DNA from: Isohypsibius dastychi | Taxonomy: Eukaryota; Tardigrada; Eutardigrada; Parachela; Isohypsibiidae | Direction of reading: 5' to 3' | Assembly: GCA_034696485.1 (NCBI GenBank) | Contig: JAQIWT010000014.1 | Span: 1-62,646, forward strand | DNA: 62,646 nt | Part shown: positions 35,601 through 47,841 of the stretch, in pieces | How positions within the stretch are numbered: the stretch's first letter is position 1 | Layout: each line of letters starts with the position of its first letter | The notes under the pieces: model-generated | Database searches by the model: none | What the model saw: only the letters and a program-made list of their open reading frames with translations | Told to the model about the DNA's origin: nothing | Translations under genes and position numbers: made by a program

Positions 35601-37786
35601 GGAACCGAATTTTTTTGGAGTGGAAGCGACTGAGACAAGGCTGATTCTGTGCCCTTCGATCATGGCTGCAAATCTTTTCGCAAAGGTTTCCACCGGGGAA
35701 ACGTAGCCCGTGAGCGAAGTGTTGAAAGTCTTTACAAGACCGCGGATATCTACAAAAGGGGAAAATGGTAGAGAAATTATGTAACAATGGTGTCATGAAA
35801 GTACCTTGCTGAAAACGTGTTGTGTCACTAAATATCTGCTCGTGGAGCGATAGCAGTTGCGTTTTACTATTGCTTGCTTTGTCTCCCAGGTTTTGTGATA
35901 CCATTCCATTCAGATTTGTTTGGGCTCCAGCCATCGAAATCTAAAGCAGTTTCACCTCAGATCATTCCGTATTTTCGATCCAGTTTAATATGAACATTCG
36001 GAAATATATGAAAAGCATCCCCAACGAAAAATTGTGGAACCGCTTCTCAATGTCAACATTCGCCCGCATACTGCTTTCCTTCAGGAACTGAAAATCAGTT
36101 CTAGAGTTATAATCTTATAAATTGACCGCCGGAACATGAAATCTGGATCTAACCTAATCTTAAAATGGTCGGCATCTCAAGGAGAAAGCTCTTTTTTGGA
36201 TTTCATCTCAATCAATGTTTACTCCGTACTCTCTCATGCCAACAAAATTGGACCCATGCACGCTAAAATCAGTGAAAAGAGACCGAGCCTGTGACAGAGA
36301 GAGAAGGTCCACTTGCTAGCTGTACCACTGACTGATTTTGCTATTCATGGGTCCAGTTTGCTCGCAAGACAGAGTAATCGGAAAAAGCGAACACCGTTCT
36401 GGGACGAAAACTCGTTCTTCGTCTTCTTTGTTAGGATTGTTTCAATTAATCCAGTTTAAGTGAGGAATCTGCCTTTTCTCTTTTTACAGTTTGTGGTAAT
36501 TATTCACCTATACCTCCACTGGGTTGAAAACCTGACTTGCTTCCCGGGTTTTTGTTGAAAGAGTTTCGCAGGGACCTGGTATACTGCATAAGACATGGAC
36601 ACCGACCAAGGTATTTCTTATCGCCACAGCGTCATTGTAAACTTCGTTTCTACGACTGACAAGGTTTCCGGGTTCAGCAGACAATGATCTGATGTCTGAA
36701 ATATGCAAGAAATGATCGTCTTATTTTTTATTTTGAAGAAAACAGACACACTCTTGTCGACATCTGTAATTGCTTGTAAGCTCGAGAACACTCCATTGGT
36801 CTCAAATTGTTTTATCAGGGCGTCATTGATTATGTGTCCGATATCTTGAAACAGAAAAAGATAAATGCGGATTATCTTCATGATGAAAGATTCTATGCTC
36901 ACTCACTCTTTATATCATCCTCCATAGCTTCGGAGTAAATTCCAAATCCGATTTTCGTAACATTGTTCATTTCGAGTGCTGTGTTATCCACAACACCCTT
37001 CATGTCCAGAAAAGCAGCGTTTAAGACTGCTTCAGCGTTATTCACTGATTTGATAAGATCGCCACTCGACAAACACATCATGATGATACCAGTCCTTTAG
37101 AAGAGACATGGTTTTCGGCGTGCAGCAAACAGTCCAATGCCAGTTCAACTTACAATATAAACAGGCCACTGATAAGGGCACCGTTTGTCAGAAGTGCACG
37201 TTTCTTGATGTCATCATCTTGCGGACCCAAATATGGTGCTGGTGTGCGGAAGCAGCATCGGTAGATGCAGAATCCGATCATGCCAAAAATGAATCCAACG
37301 ATATAAACAATCCCAACTGCCAACAGGGCAACAAGGCCAGTCACTTGCTGCAACATGATAATGATTTCATCTGGTTAGGCATGTCTGTCAGTGCGTCAGT
37401 CCGTACTGGTTTTTTCAGATATTCGGTGGGGCTGAATCCACCTTTATTTATGCTTGCATACACGCTAATGACGTCCTCTAGAGCGAAATGTTATCACACC
37501 ACTCATAAACTATGGTACTCTGGGAATCCGTACCAACTGTCAGTTTTTTCGGCTGCACCGCAGCCATGAACTGACGCTCTAAATCATACCATCCAGTCAG
37601 CTTCAAATCTTTTGTCGGATCAAGAGCAGCACTTCTGTAGGTTTTTGTCGATGGTATGAATGTAAAATTGATCGCATTGCGGGGAACCATCGTATCTGGG
37701 TTTGTCGTGGGTGCGCTAATAGCAGCATGACTGACGAAAAATAATCCGAGGAACGAAAGACCAACCAATAAATCCTGCGTTCTCAT
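29654..37786 (-). CDS. PROM: Prominin (CD133 family) five-pass membrane glycoprotein
   Basis: Seventeen exons join in phase: 37786-37534, 37477-37407, 37347-37154, 37094-36907, 36844-36752, 36695-36514, 35940-35805, 35749-35596, 35545-35363, 34568-34430, 34373-34050, 31666-31484, 30655-30515, 30455-30429, 30371-30303, 30023-29934 and 29875-29654. They total about 882 aa; an extra small exon near 36087 is possible. A signal peptide (LLVGLSFLGLFFVSHA) is followed by TM1 and the Cys-rich turn CIYRCC, then TM2. A large loop contains LCSIPGPCETL, TM3 and TM4 (ILLFAWILMVIVMLVMLL), a second loop with TQCK, and TM5. Order and spacing match prominin-1 (865 aa). Prominins sit on membrane protrusions, and in photoreceptors they organise disc or rhabdomere membranes. 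The intron between 34050 and 31666 holds two MITEs. Confidence 0.9.
31825..32134. mobile_element. hAT-like MITE 1 (310 bp) in a prominin intron
   Basis: The left end TAGAGACCTGCGCCGTTC and the right end (reverse complement TAGGGACCAGCACCGTTC) match at 14 of 18 positions. Flanking 8-mers GATAGAGG and GATAGAGA differ by one base, as expected for an 8-bp hAT target-site duplication. The interior is full of CCGTTC/GAACGG subterminal motifs and encodes nothing. Confidence 0.75.
32261..32280. repeat. 20-bp palindrome
   Basis: AGAGCATTA and TAATGCTCT pair around a 2-bp centre. A third copy of GAGCATTAGA lies immediately to the left. Confidence 0.85.
32912..33382. mobile_element. hAT-like MITE 2 (471 bp), rich in TTTAGG motifs, with nested hairpin
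   Basis: Terminal inverted repeats TAGAGTGTTCAAATAGGC are identical at both ends (18 bp). Flanks GTTCAGAATT (left) and GTTCAGATT (right) look like a target-site duplication with a one-base slip. The interior carries many GTTTAGG/CCTAAAC motifs in both orientations, a common subterminal pattern of non-autonomous hAT elements. No transposase frame is present. Confidence 0.8.
33118..33211. repeat. Perfect 29-bp inverted repeat (hairpin) nested in MITE 2
   Basis: Arms 33118-33146 and 33183-33211 are exact reverse complements separated by 36 bp. Outer ends are CTACGTCTCC / GGAGACGTAG, the same terminus as the hairpin at 28710. Confidence 0.92.
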
Positions 37787-38682
37787 CCTTGCTCTGACAA
37801 AATCCAAATCAAGAGGATATCACCTCACACAGTTACATCGTTATAGAGCGGACACTGTAGCAATCCGTTGCAGGTTGGAGCAGAAGCACATCCATTGCCT
37901 AACAACTTCGCGCATTTTTAATGATGTTTGATTCACTGTTCATATTCGTGAGGAATATGAACGATGAAATCCGGATGAGCATCCAAAATTTTGAAATAAG
38001 GTTGCAACCCAAAGTTTTGAAAAATTGAATAGGTTTTGTTTGGATAGATTTGGAAAATTACATGCAGATGATGTACGATGGGACATGATACTTCCTTAGA
38101 TTACCACCGTACTATCAAAGCCTATGAGCGTACATTAGTTTTATACCATGTGTGTATATGTACGGTATGTATTTACATCAGTATAAGTCGATCATCACAA
38201 GCTCTTGCTGCAGAATTGTCACCGAAATCTCTATTAGAAATTCCATTTTCGTTATTCACCGGTCCAAAATTCTCAGTTTGTTATCTGCTGCCTTTCGGCA
38301 GCCATGAGTGATAAAGCTTTGAGATGATGAAGCTATATGACAAAGCCATGAGAGACAAGTTTATGGTTACTCGAACAGCAGTTATAAAGGTTTAATGCAG
38401 TATATTGATTGGGATATTGATATGTGTGGATATAACGGACCGAAGAGATCATTCAAAGCCGAATGCAAAATCAGGTTAGATTAGTCCACCAAGTTCTAGG
38501 GCAGATGCGGCACGTCACTAGCACCATCGAGTTCAAACAATCCAGTTGAAAGTGGCAAAGCTAAGCTTGGCAACGAAATCTGTCTCGAAATTGTTTAACT
38601 TAGTGATGCGGTTCCGTCATCGTTGATTGGTTGTGGTTTCTCACATCTCCGATGGGTTAATCATCGGCCCTAACAATTCTTG
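37787..38682. other. Divergent promoter region between prominin and CEP104
   Basis: About 0.9 kb between two head-to-head starts. It holds no gene that I can support. Confidence 0.4.
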
Positions 38683-41600
38683 ATGCCGCAGCATTATCCC
38701 AGATATACTCATCGCCCTCGAAAAACTCGTTCATGGCGTCAGTCATTTTTTGTCCCTCCAAAAAGAAGAAACAATCGCTCATCCCGAGTATATTATCGAA
38801 TCATATGCTGCTCTTCGTATCAAGATGGATTTCAACCAGATTCACTGTCTTCTTCGAAGAACTCCGGTGGCTGGATATCGGAAGAGTGCGTGATCTATTC
38901 ACAGATAATGTTCAGACACGTTGAATGAACAACGAGATCATAAGTGTCTGGTCCCCAGATTTTGCAAATATCCACAAGAGCTCGTCATCGAGCTGGACTC
39001 TGTTACGTCCATTGAACGGATCCATGTTCTACCACATCGCTACTTTCTTCGTACGATAAATTTTATTACCAGTTCTTGCTTGTCGAAGTGGAACTATATT
39101 TCAGCTTCACACCTTGATGTTTTTGCATTGGGTGAAGACGACCTAATGGTTCCAAGCGATGAATATGGCACTTCGGGTCAGCAAATTGCGTAAGTGCTGA
39201 TGAAATATTCCATTCTTTCAGGCTAACTTAGAGGCTCTTGTTTGATAGTGGTGTTAGATTTGAAGGTCCACCAACGTCATCATGGTGCGGCCGCACCCAC
39301 TCGAAAGAAATCGTTTTCAGACCACCTGTCATTACACGATTGCTGAAGATTGTGTGCCCTTATTTCATCGAGAACCCACAAAATCGGTACGATCAGGTAT
39401 ACATCTGACCACTGCTCACATCGACCGATCTTCATCTGGCGCAATTTTTATGAAATCTCTTCATTGTATTCCAGGTTGGAATATCTTCGTTTTCAGTTTA
39501 TGGAGAACCGGTATGAAACGGGCTTTGACCTGTGTCAGATCAGCTATGAATACGAGCGAAATTCTGGTGTCTTAGTATGATGCGTCGACGCCCACGGATC
39601 TCCATCAGACATATTCCGAAACCAACGATAGCAATCCAAGTGATGAATCTTTCCAACGTTATCCATCGAAGCGTTATTCATCACTGACGCTCCCTTTCGT
39701 ACCATCCCGCTCACGGCTCGGCTAGTACGCAATGCAAAGCCTATGTATAACGGTATACTGTGGTTCATGTCATCTGATTTCAGTGACCACAACGGAGATT
39801 CTGCTGGAAAAAGGAAAGGCCATGGGAAGCTGGTCACGGTTGCTCTTTTGACTAGCAAACTGGATGCCTACAAAGACTGCGCTGTTCGAAGTTAGCATTT
39901 ATCGCACTTCAATAAAAACATAAACTTCGCCTTTGTTGTAAAAAAAACATCTATAAAAACACTTTTTTCAGAGGAAGAATTTGATAAAGCAGCAAAGACA
40001 AAAGTTGTTTTGGAAGAACTTGGAAAAGTACGTGTGGTTGAACTCTCTGATACGACAGTAGTTGATCATTGTATCTCGAAGATCAGATCGCAAATTGAGG
40101 ATATGGAAGCGAAAAAAAGTACCGCTGTTGAAGACGAAAATTACGCCAAGGCCGAAGATATCAAGTACGATATATGTGAACTGACGCTCGAAGCCTTGAA
40201 ACTTCTTCGTGCAAAAAAATTTGCCCATCTCTTTGAGGTAAAATATGACTGTCAGAACGCCAAATATTTTCACAATTGAAATCTGCCATCAGAAAAGCGA
40301 TCAGAAAGCACTTCAAGACATCCTGCGCAAAAGAAAACTAAGACATAGTCGTTCACCAGTCGAGGGTCAAAGCTCTCAGCTTCCAAAAACATCCTCAGAT
40401 GAGGTTGGAAATCCGCACTACACGCGCAAGACATCAATGGAAGATCAACCAGTCGAGCGTTTTTCTAGCCCGGCAATACACCAGAAGCGGTCCGAGCCAC
40501 TTCGAGGTGCAGTACTGTCAGAATCGGCCAAAGTAAGGGATATTCTTAACTAGTGAAAGTTGATGGTGGAGAAGATTCTGACTTCGACAGAAACGTCGTA
40601 CATCACGAACAAGTGAAAAAGTCGTCATGATGCAGTACGCTGTAGATGTCTACGGTGAAGAAATCGTAAGTCTCAGGACCGTGAGAATACATCAATTAAA
40701 CGACAATGGAAAATACGATATCCCTTTTCTAACTGGCAGACAGACCGTTTCAGGTCGACCTGGCCTCATCCCCACGATTCCAAGAACGCATAACAGCCCT
40801 TCAGAAAGCCAATGCACTGATCGACGCAGCGTTAATATCGCTCCCACCTGAATGCACCGCAACCTCACTCGTGCGAGGCACGGCTGTGCTTCTGGATGTC
40901 ACCCTGAAAGAGGACGCAGTGGTCATCCAAATGGCAGCAGAGATATTTTTGAAATTAATCCGCGACGTCGTCACAAAGTATCCAGAGAGCAAAACTGAGT
41001 TGAAAGGGACTCTGAACGCCGCTGTGGCATTTGCGATGGCTCGTTTGGGAAGCACGAATCCGCGTATTCCGTTGGTCGTTATACCATTCCTGGTTGATGT
41101 TGCAACGGTTAGTTACAAGAGCTGTTTAAGTTGTACAAATGGGTGACGTTCTCAATACTTCAGGTTGAATCTGCTAGAGGAGATCATAGTGTGGTGCTTC
41201 AGTGCTGCGATCCCATAAAGTCGAGTAGTCAAGCTCGTCTCTGTCTTGGTCGTGTCCGAGTTGTTCAAGATTTGGCAGTTGATTGGCAAAATAACATCAA
41301 CAAGTGAGCTTGAACTTGAACGTTCTTTAAACAAAACTCCGGAAGGTCTTGTAATATTGTGAGCCAATGTTCATTTCTAGTGGCCTGACTCTGGACATTT
41401 TGATGCGCTTTTGCATGTCAGCTATGGATCACAACGATCCAGCAGTACGACAGGAAGGCGAGAAACTGATAATCTGGCTCTATGATTCAATTCCCCCGCC
41501 TCTGTTCCTGCCGAATACCCCGGACGAAGGCAGGACAGCGACATGTCGTCACAATATCCGAGCAGTCCTACCAACTCCTCAGAAAGAAAGCTCAAAGTTG

Positions 41601-43199
41601 AAACGCGACTTCAAATATCGACATCTGTTCTCAGTATTGGCAGAGATCGATCAAGGGAACAGGCTCAATGTGCCACCGAGAGAACCCGTGAGAAAGTGAC
41701 TATTAGTTAAACCATTCCGAATGACGACAGAACAATTTCCAGAAACTCCGAACTGAAGCGATCACCACCATTCCGCTTCCAAATCAGAATTTGGACAGTA
41801 TAACACGAACAGACCAGCTTCTGATATCTAGTGTGCCAATCGTCGACGACAAGCTGGCGCCTCAAAACGACAATGGATCGGTAAATCATAATTCCACGCT
41901 TGATTCAAGTGGTGGTGATGCGCCCTCACAGAATCTTTGCCATTCAGACATCACCTTCAGAATCAGAACTCAGTGGGACCACATACGATGTCCAACCGAT
42001 TCAACAGCCTGTGCTGCCTGAGGTTAACCTTGAACCCCGCATGACCCCGCCACAAGCTCGACCCACAGCATCTCTGAGATTTTACGGAAGCAAACTAAAC
42101 GTCGCTCAACCAAACCTCATCCAGGTTCTCCCAATGAAAGTTGGAGGTAGCTACTGGAAGCATCTTCGAGTCCTTGCTGGTATATTGGAGAGTGAAGGTT
42201 ACAAATTTATTGGCCAAGTGCAACTGACCACTGGGGTCACACTGGTCAAGTGAGTTAGGTTGTCTTCACTTATTTGACAGAATTCAAGCACCCGAAGCAT
42301 ATTTCATTGTGACCAACTTCGGTTGTTTTCAGTGACTGTGTATTTTGCGGCACGGCGAATATTGGTGGGGAATACAACTTCCATCTTTACAAGAAATGTC
42401 GCATGCTGAAGCTATGTCCGAACTGCGAGAATGTGAGTTTTGACATAACATTCTATAGTAAATCTGCATAGAAGAATGTCAAGCTCCACCGGAAGTTTTG
42501 AATGGTGACCACATCTTCGGGTTTCAAGGAGAAATTCAATTCCGAAAAAATACAAAAAGGTTTTTGAAGACGGCCGCTCATACAGATTAGATGCTTCAGT
42601 CAAACAGTGCATCATGAGCTATATTCCGTACACCTGGAAAATGTTTTCAAAAAATAGCATCTTCTCACCCTTGGTCATCCCCATATACCTCATGTTATTT
42701 TTTCAGAAAATATATATTCCCGAACTGACTGACCATCAGCTGACCCAGTGTGTATTCAAGCAGAAAATGGCACTGTGTCCGAAATGCAAACTGGCACTCC
42801 CATCGAAATCCCTGTCGAAGCATATGAGATCAAGCGCTTGCATAGGTAAAGTATAACACTATCAGCTGTATTTTTTAATCAAGTTCTTATCACAGTTTTT
42901 TGATTGATAGAAATACACAGTGAGCTGAACGCTGTAACGTGTCCTCTGTGCTCGGAGATGGTTGAAAACACAGAAGACTCATGGGCCGATCATCTGATAC
43001 TTTCTCCCAATGGTTGTATCAATAACCCTCAGAGAAGCTTTGGTAAGCTCACTTTTGTTTAAGTGAAGGATGGTATTTTCACACCATCTTTCGATAGTTA
43101 TCAAATGGCCAACTTTCAGCGGATGACACTGTCGAAAAAGAAATGTTGCGCGCGCTTAGATTATACAAATACTGTCCCAATAAACCAAGAGTCTGCTGA
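38683..43199 (+). CDS. CEP104: CEP104, cilium-tip and centriole protein with TOG domain
   Basis: Eighteen exons keep phase: 38683-38889, 38945-39189, 39249-39396, 39475-39510, 39576-39724, 39784-39890, 39972-40237, 40293-40532, 40591-40665, 40754-41107, 41164-41303, 41381-41687, 41743-41880, 41948-42249, 42333-42432, 42707-42845, 42911-43042 and 43120-43199. They give about 1054 aa (human 925). The N-terminal jelly-roll is seen in SSYQDGFQPDSL, RFCKYPQELVIEL and VGISSFSVYGEP. A coiled coil follows (EEFDKAAKTKVVLEELGK, ENYAKAEDIKYD), then the helical TOG repeats (exons 10-12). The C-terminal zinc-finger array has CVFCG, KKC, CPNC, CPKC and CPLC. CEP104 tracks microtubule plus ends and shapes the cilium tip with CSPP1. 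The region before SSYQDGF is longer than in human, so the ATG at 38683 is uncertain. Confidence 0.9.
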
Positions 43200-43373
43200 A
43201 TTTTCGCCGCTCGTGAAGCCACCTGCCAGTTTCAACAAATAAATTTTAGGCAGGAAAAATATATTAGCATGCTGTGTCAAGTTGAAAAAAGTTGCAACGA
43301 AAATGAAAGCGGAAACTAACAGGAATAAAAACTGGAAACACATGTAAAAACTATAGTATTGTTTCCCGAACCA

Positions 43374-45005
43374 TCAGTCGACTGGCAAGTTTTCTTTATT
43401 TCGTCGCTTCTGCTTGATTCGCGAATAAACGGGAGGCCACCGTCGTTGGCTGCGAAGTGGCTTAGCACCAGATCTCCCCTGAGATAGTCTTTTGGTAACC
43501 ACTGAGTCAGCAAGAGAACCTCGATAAGGACCACTCCTAGGAGAAGTGGCTGAAATACCCCGATGGGGAGAAACAGTATGGTTAGATATCCGATCTGAAT
43601 TCCCCTCCAGCCAGTCGTCTTTGTTCGGTAGATACCGGGAGCTCGACCCAAATTTTTTCACAACACCCCCGGTCACATTCTGTGCACCTTTGTTCTCCGA
43701 AACCGATATGCAACCTTTCATGACGCAAGGTTTCTTCCGCTCAAGCAGTTTTTTAAGCTGCCCTTCGCCGTCATCGCATGTGGCGTTCTTGGTCATACCG
43801 ATGCAACGCCTTCTTGAATACTGGGTCCCGTATGTCTGACAGCTGGTTGCGGTACACGTGGTCCAGTCTGACCATTCCGTCCACTGCGGGTTGGTGTTGT
43901 TGAACGCTCCGTTCGAGCAGAGAGCACCGAGACAGTCCTCTTTTTCGTACACTTCACCATGACATGGTATACCTCCGTTTGATGGAGGAGGGTCATTGCA
44001 TCTCCGTAGTCTGAACCTCTCACCTAGTCCACACTCTGAACTACAGGACGACCATGGCTTCCAGTCCGACCAGCCCCCATCCACAGGGCAACCAACAAAT
44101 CGCTCTATACAGTGTAGCGATAGCCAGTATTGGTCCTGTAAATATTGAAGATGTCCGACAAAAGGTCGTGAGTGAGAAACCATGGAAAAGTCATATTTTA
44201 AAACAAGTTTTCGAGCGATTTCTGCTTTGTTTAAAATGCGCAGTATTAGTCTGACAAACCTACTGCAACGCTTCCATCTCCGATGAGGTCTTGCACTTCA
44301 TGGTATGAGCAATGATCTTTCGAGCAATGCCCACGAATCTTTGGGTATTGATCTTCGGTTGTTTGGAGATTTTTCAAGGCTCTCAGCCTAAGTGGATCAT
44401 CCCCAGCTAATTCTGAAGGTGGGATGCAGGTTACGTACAAAATGAACATCATGTCACCTGTACAACGAACCTGAATAATTTTTTGGACATTGTGACGTGC
44501 ACACCTTTCTTTCAGAGGCTCGTCCCGAACAGTGCTTTCCATAATTTGCAGGAGGCGGGTTACTGCATGCTCGCTTCCTCGTTTTAACACCCACGCCACA
44601 TGATTCCGTACACGGACTCCAAAGGGACCATTTGGACCAATGCCCATCAATGGGGCAGGCGGAGGAACGATGGTTCATAGTGCAGTCATACACTTGCCAA
44701 AAATGCATGATGCCCCTTCGATGGGATACACGAAAGCTGAAGCGTCTCCCACCGATCACCTGGTTCTGCGTACACTTGGAATTACGGATGCAATGAGTGA
44801 CAAAATCAGAGACAGAAGCTCGATCAAGAGATGCGGTTATTGCCGTGCGTAGCTTCGTGGGGATTGCTTTGGCGAAGAGGCCTTTATTGGCAGATTTGTC
44901 AAATGAAAAATCGAGACGATCAATGTGATGATTTTGATAATGTGTCGATGAAAATTCCAAGCAAAAAACAAACAATGCGACCAAGATTGTGAAGACTTTT
45001 TGCAT
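43374..45005 (-). CDS. Secreted protein with three TSP1 repeats and basic tail
   Basis: Three exons (45005-44471, 44412-44270, 44135-43374) give about 479 aa. After the signal peptide (VFTILVALFVFCLEFSS) comes a unit ending in CPIDGHWSKWSLWSPCTESCG, the first TSP1 repeat. Exons 2-3 repeat the plan: a helical segment, then CPVDGGWSDWKPWSSCSSECG (TSP1 #2) and QWTEWSDWTTCTATSCQ (#3, diverged). The last 120 residues are Ser, Arg and Lys-rich and end in RRNKENLPVD. The helical-segment-plus-CPxDGxW module appears twice, so the gene grew by internal duplication. The 3' end converges on CEP104 with only 174 bp between stops. The role is presumably extracellular matrix or adhesion. No orthologue is named. 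Confidence 0.8.
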
Positions 45006-46049
45006 CGCTCATCTTGATGCAGTGTTGGTGGAAATAGTCCCGGTTTTCGAATCAGAGTGGCAGTTGCCCGATATGACCTTGGCAACTTTAGATTTCAATT
45101 ATAGCAGCGTACATTATCGATATCAGCTTGAATTCCGTCGAGTTGCTGAAACCCACGGATGAAAACCAAGGCCCTCCATTGTACAACACTGACAGCCTAA
45201 TTTTCAGCACCATCATCGAGAAAATCCAACGATGAGGCGGCATATAGCACATCCCCGACTACAGGTTATTTTGATCGAAATGAGAGATAATTTACTGTCA
45301 ACCATGACAGGAGCTCAGGATCCACGCCCAGTATAACGACAACAGAAGTTAGTACTTACGTAGTGGTTGGTATACGTAAAAGTGGCATGATCAAAATTCG
45401 GTTCACTTTCATAACCTCGGTGCGCTGATTCGTACATTGAGACCAGTAAAAACGCAGTCAACCGAACACAATCGTATAAGCGCTGCACTGACAAGAAGAG
45501 ACGGCCAGTTGGTCATCTTCTGACAGCTTACAAACACCGCGGTCTGGGTCAGTCAGCCACAAGCAAGGACAGTTGGCTACCATCAGTGAGAGCTAGCTGC
45601 CAGGTTTGATAGTTCAACAAGAGGAGTCTAAAGAAGAACAGACTTTTCCAATAGCATTTTTGTCCACTGGTGGTGAGAAAGCCCATAGCCTGTATTTTAT
45701 TTTCATAGATAGAAATTGATTTTGTATAGATAATCATCAAGAAGTGCACGGACTATGTGCATGCCAAATGTTTAAACCTACGTTCTCAAGGTTTCATAGG
45801 GCTGGAGAACTTCAGATAAACCACAGAACGAGTTAACGAAAGGCAGTTCGTGGTAAGACGGCCTCTGAAATATGCACCGTGAACCTTAATCGAACGAGCG
45901 TGACGTGATTGGCCATTTCTTATTCCTGCAAGATTCTATACAACAGACTCTATTGCCAGATCAGTCTTTCAAGCCTGGATCCCGTGAAGTCCACTGTCCA
46001 CTCAGATCTATCTGACAGTCCTCTACCAATCACGTAGCTCTGGTCTACA
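45006..46049. other. Intergenic, no gene seen
   Basis: About 1 kb between the 5' end of the TSP1 gene and the 3' end of DRC10. Short frames only; I see no repeat or RNA gene. Confidence 0.4.
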
Positions 46050-47841
46050 TTATTTCTTTGTTTTTACTGCATCCTTTTTGGGGGGCTTTTGTTTCGTCGG
46101 TTTTGGTGACGACTTTCCTCCTTTACTCTTTCCTTTCTTTTTCTTCTTTTTCTTGCCTTTCTTACGTTTCTTCTTGAGCTTCTGTCGCGTTATGAATCCA
46201 CGCCATGTTTTTTGGATCATAACTGCAGCGTCATTCTTTCGCTTGATTTCAGCTTCCATCTGACGGCGTTTTTCATCTCGCTCCTCACGATCACGGACAA
46301 GAAAGTTCATCTCTTCACCAGACTCCCGCTCCTCGGTTCTTGCAACATGTAGATATGCATCGAGGATTTCCTCTCTATCTTGAAGGCTCAGTATCTCAGT
46401 CTAGGGTACGCATTCTGATTACTGTTTATAAACTAAACTTAACCTGGAAATACCTTCAGCTCAACACACTTCTGGAGAACAGAGATCTCGACTTCGTGGT
46501 GATATTTCCTGGTGAGCTCACAGTGTTTTATAAACGCTCTTTGGTCAGTGTGCGACTGCAATTCACGAAACAATTAGTACCCATATGCCCGAATGGTCGC
46601 AAACGAACTTGCTTGTTCTGTTGTAGGAGGAAACCTCTATGTTCCATAATCTCTGCCTGCATTCGTGCCACTTTATGCCGATGAGGCCCCAAGTCATCTG
46701 CTAGTTGCCGACGGATCTTGTTCAGTGCAGAAGCTCTGGCCTCTTGGAGTTGCTGCAGTCTTCTGGAAATAATGTTCTCATCCTTTGTAATCTTTTCTGC
46801 TAGCTCTTCATATTCCGCCTTGTGGATCGCCAGTGTTCCGTCATAATCCTGCTGTAAGAGCTTCTTGGTGTTTTCAGCAGTGGATGAGGCCGCATTCATT
46901 GTCTTGATCAGATCGCTGGTTTCTCGTGCATCGTACGGTGTGGTATGTAGACCGTCCAAAATGATATGCATTATTGATGCAATGAGCTCTGAAACGACAG
47001 TCAGCAGTTTGTTCAGCACCATCGTTCACATGAAATCACCTTTCAATCGGTCCACGATCGGAAAACTTCTATTTTCTTCCAGTTCGTCGATGAACAGTTT
47101 TTCAGCAACTTTCAACAACCTGTATTCGAAGTTGTCTCGAAAAGAGGAACACAGTGTACTGAATGATTCCGCAACGGAAAATATAGGCTGCGAATGCGGG
47201 GCGGTCAGTCGGTTCTGGACATAATTTTCTCGCTCGATTTTTTCTTCGTCACTCAGACCGGATTTGTTTGTGTAAGCTGAGCGATCATTGTTTTCTTCCA
47301 GCCGCAAACTGTGAGGACATAGGCGGAGCTGCAGTTTAAGAAGCTGAAGACTCCGGTTGACATTCTCACCAAGCGACTCAAGTTTTTGTCCGTCTTTGCA
47401 TAAGAGCAATGATGGAAGGAGTCGTGCTACTCGAAAATGAATACTCAATTCAAACAGAACGTTCTTGAGCCTTGCGGTGTCCAATCGTTGTGGCATCTTT
47501 GGAGCAGATGCAATGATTTCGCGAACAGTTGTCTGCTTCTCGAGTAATTCCGTCTCCGATTCAAAAACATGATGGCCATCGGTGTTAATGTTTGGCTTGA
47601 ACCAGAATTTCCAATCAGAATCTGGATTTCCCGTAGGCTTTTCATGTTCAATAATCGTGGTAAGTTCTGATGAATATACGGTTTTCGGGTTAGTTGGTTT
47701 TGTGGCCGAAGACTGTCTCTGGCGTGGAGCTTCTGGACCGGAAGCGTGTTTTTCGTTAATGGTAGTCCTTGTTTTGGGTGACAACCTTGGCCTTTGAGCA
47801 TCAGCAGATTGATCGCTGACCTTGAGTGACTTTGAACTCAT
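46050..47841 (-). CDS. IQCD: DRC10 / IQCD, dynein regulatory complex subunit
   Basis: Exon 1 (47841-47040) starts at ATG and encodes a disordered head and then a helical region (LDTARLKNVLFELSI) like human IQCD. Exon 2 (46988 to about 46585) is coiled coil (EYEELAEKITKDENIISRR, HRHKVARMQAEI). Exon 3 (about 46542-46454) and exon 4 (46400-46050) lead to REERDEKRRQMEAEI, the IQ motif AAVMIQKTWRGFITRQK and a poly-Lys tail. That matches RMEAEQEM, ATLIQALWKGYLVRS and the Lys/Gly tail of IQCD. The protein belongs to the nexin-dynein regulatory complex that links axonemal doublets. The exon 2/3 junction is unclear: a 44-bp intron from GTACTAATTG to AAAGAG keeps the frame. DRC9/IQCG is the alternative, but the tail fits IQCD better. 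Confidence 0.72.

Noticed and set aside
46078-46263. Plus-strand Phe-rich frame
   Set aside because: Antisense of the DRC10 poly-Lys tail.
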